From NCBI GenBank assembly GCA_027858555.1, contig JAQICP010000231.1, forward strand, positions 1 through 7,543: a DNA stretch of 7,543 nt. Reading direction: 5' to 3'. The translations under genes and the position numbers were made by a program. This document shows, in pieces, positions 6,517 to 7,543 of this stretch. The stretch is from Vallitaleaceae bacterium (lineage in GTDB: Bacteria > Bacillota > Clostridia > Lachnospirales > Vallitaleaceae). A model generated the notes under the pieces. That model was not told the DNA's origin. It saw only the letters and a program-made list of their open reading frames with translations, and did not search any database. Each line of letters opens with the position of its first letter. Within the stretch, counting starts at the first letter, position 1.

Positions 6517-7543
6517 ATGATGGATACTAGATTTTCTAAGGAGCAAGTTATATTTGGACTTGATATAGGTACAAGATCAGTTGTAGGTATCGTAGGATAT
6601 AAGGCCGTCGGTAGCTTCAATGTGATTGCAGATTATAAATTAGAGCATGATACCAGGTCAATGATTGATGGCCAGATTCATGATGTAACAAGAGTGGTTA
6701 GCACCATACAGAAGGTTAAATCTGAACTTGAGAAACAGATAGGATTTCCTTTAAAAGAAGTCAGTATCGCGGCCGCGGGGCGTGTGCTTAAAACATGTCA
6801 GATTCATGTTGAACAAGAGGTTGATACCAATACGATTATTGATAGCGACCGTATCTATGCCCTTGAATTATTAGGCATTGAAAAAGCACATCAAGAGATA
6901 CATGAAAGTGGTAATAAAGAAGATTCTGGATTCCATTGTGTTGGTTACACTGTTTCTAATTACTTTTTGAATGGCTATGAGATTTCAACCTTAGAGAATC
7001 ATAAAGGTAAAAGAATTGGCGCTGATGTACTAGCAACATTTTTACCTAAAGAAGTCATTGAAAGCTTATATCAAGTTGTTCATAAAGCTGGCCTAGAAGT
7101 CAAAAATCTAACACTAGAGCCGATTGCAGCCATCGATGTTGCAATTCCACCTAATTATAGATTGCTCAATATTGCCTTAGTTGATATCGGTGCCGGTACG
7201 TCTGATATTGCGATCACTAAAGGCGGCAGTATAATTGCCTATGGTATGATACCGATTGCTGGTGATGAGATTACAGAAAGTCTGGTCCATCAATATTTAA
7301 TAGATTTCAAAACAGCTGAAAAAATAAAAATAAAATCTTCTGGCAAAAGCAAAGAGGTATCATTCAAAGATATTCTCGGTAGGAAGCATAAAGTTGAACT
7401 GTCAGAGGTAAGAGAAAAATTAGTACCTGCAATGACGTCTTTAGTTAATGATATTAGTGAAAAAATTATTGCCCTTAATGGTAATCGACCAACGAATGCA
7501 GTTTTTATTTTGGGCTGTGGCGGTCAATTAAAAGGCTTTGATC
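6517..7543 (+). CDS. FtsA-like cell division ATPase domain protein (3' end beyond window)
   Basis: The frame is open for 342 codons to the window edge. It encodes an actin-fold ATPase of the FtsA/PilM type. The phosphate-1 motif is GLD16IGTRS, phosphate-2 is D223IGAGTSD230, and the adenosine motif is LG333CGGQLKGF just before the edge. Between them, about 75-200 carries an inserted subdomain beginning SIAAAGRVLK and ending EPIAAIDVA, matching the FtsA 1C insertion rather than MreB. After phosphate-2, IPIAGDEITESL resembles the FtsA GGDxIT segment, with Ala for the first Gly. There is no signal peptide; FtsA proteins act on the inner membrane face and link FtsZ to the division machinery. Two ATGs are in tandem (6517 and 6520), both served by TGGAG at 6506-6510; I chose the first, with 6-base spacing. 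Clostridia often encode longer FtsA-domain proteins besides or instead of classical ftsA, so I give no symbol. The C-terminus, which would decide this, is not visible. Confidence 0.87.
   Translation, partial: MMDTRFSKEQVIFGLDIGTRSVVGIVGYKAVGSFNVIADYKLEHDTRSMIDGQIHDVTRVVSTIQKVKSELEKQIGFPLKEVSIAAAGRVLKTCQIHVEQEVDTNTIIDSDRIYALELLGIEKAHQEIHESGNKEDSGFHCVGYTVSNYFLNGYEISTLENHKGKRIGADVLATFLPKEVIESLYQVVHKAGLEVKNLTLEPIAAIDVAIPPNYRLLNIALVDIGAGTSDIAITKGGSIIAYGMIPIAGDEITESLVHQYLIDFKTAEKIKIKSSGKSKEVSFKDILGRKHKVELSEVREKLVPAMTSLVNDISEKIIALNGNRPTNAVFILGCGGQLKGFD

Noticed and set aside
6336..6620. 94-codon minus-strand frame across the gap before the FtsA-like gene
   Set aside because: It overlaps two well-supported + strand genes at both ends and shows no recognisable domain.

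Overview
This window is AT-rich, every gene is on the + strand, and it reads as core chromosome of a Gram-positive Clostridia-type bacterium. The pointers are strong AGGAGG-type ribosome binding sites, an ECF sigma factor paired with a zinc-finger anti-sigma factor, a DNA polymerase I with a degenerate proofreading domain, polA directly followed by coaE, and an FtsA-like ATPase. The ALL and LWYV segments of CoaE look like the Lachnospirales side of Clostridia, but that placement is an inference from remembered family features. I see no insertion sequence, phage gene, CRISPR array, tRNA or rRNA.

Layout. (1) Positions 2-226 are the 3' end of an ECF sigma factor gene, and 297-1205 encode its probable membrane anti-sigma factor. 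A sequence resembling an ECF-type promoter (GGGAAC, 16 bases, CGTC) straddles the end of the sigma gene. The pair closes with a strong intrinsic terminator at 1213-1243. (2) A separate extended -10 promoter at 1247-1275 opens the next unit, polA (1389-4028) and coaE (4046-4651), only 17 bases apart. (3) An oligopeptide-type substrate-binding lipoprotein (4692-6392) follows 40 bases later with no transporter permease or ATPase genes beside it. A possible extra promoter lies in the 3' end of coaE. (4) After a 124-base gap holding another candidate extended -10 promoter, a gene for an FtsA-like actin-fold ATPase starts at 6517 and runs off the window.

How they work together. The sigma/anti-sigma pair is a self-contained envelope-signalling switch: the anti-sigma factor holds the sigma factor at the membrane until a signal reaches its acidic outer loop. 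PolA (repair and Okazaki-fragment processing) and CoaE (last step of coenzyme A synthesis) are housekeeping genes often adjacent in Firmicutes, with no direct biochemical link. The binding protein and the FtsA-like protein are envelope or cell-division functions placed next to them. No clearly undescribed multi-gene system is visible. The observations most worth checking are the Tyr-to-Asp change in polymerase motif A, the ECF-type promoter between sigma and anti-sigma, and the two-membrane-segment architecture of the anti-sigma factor.
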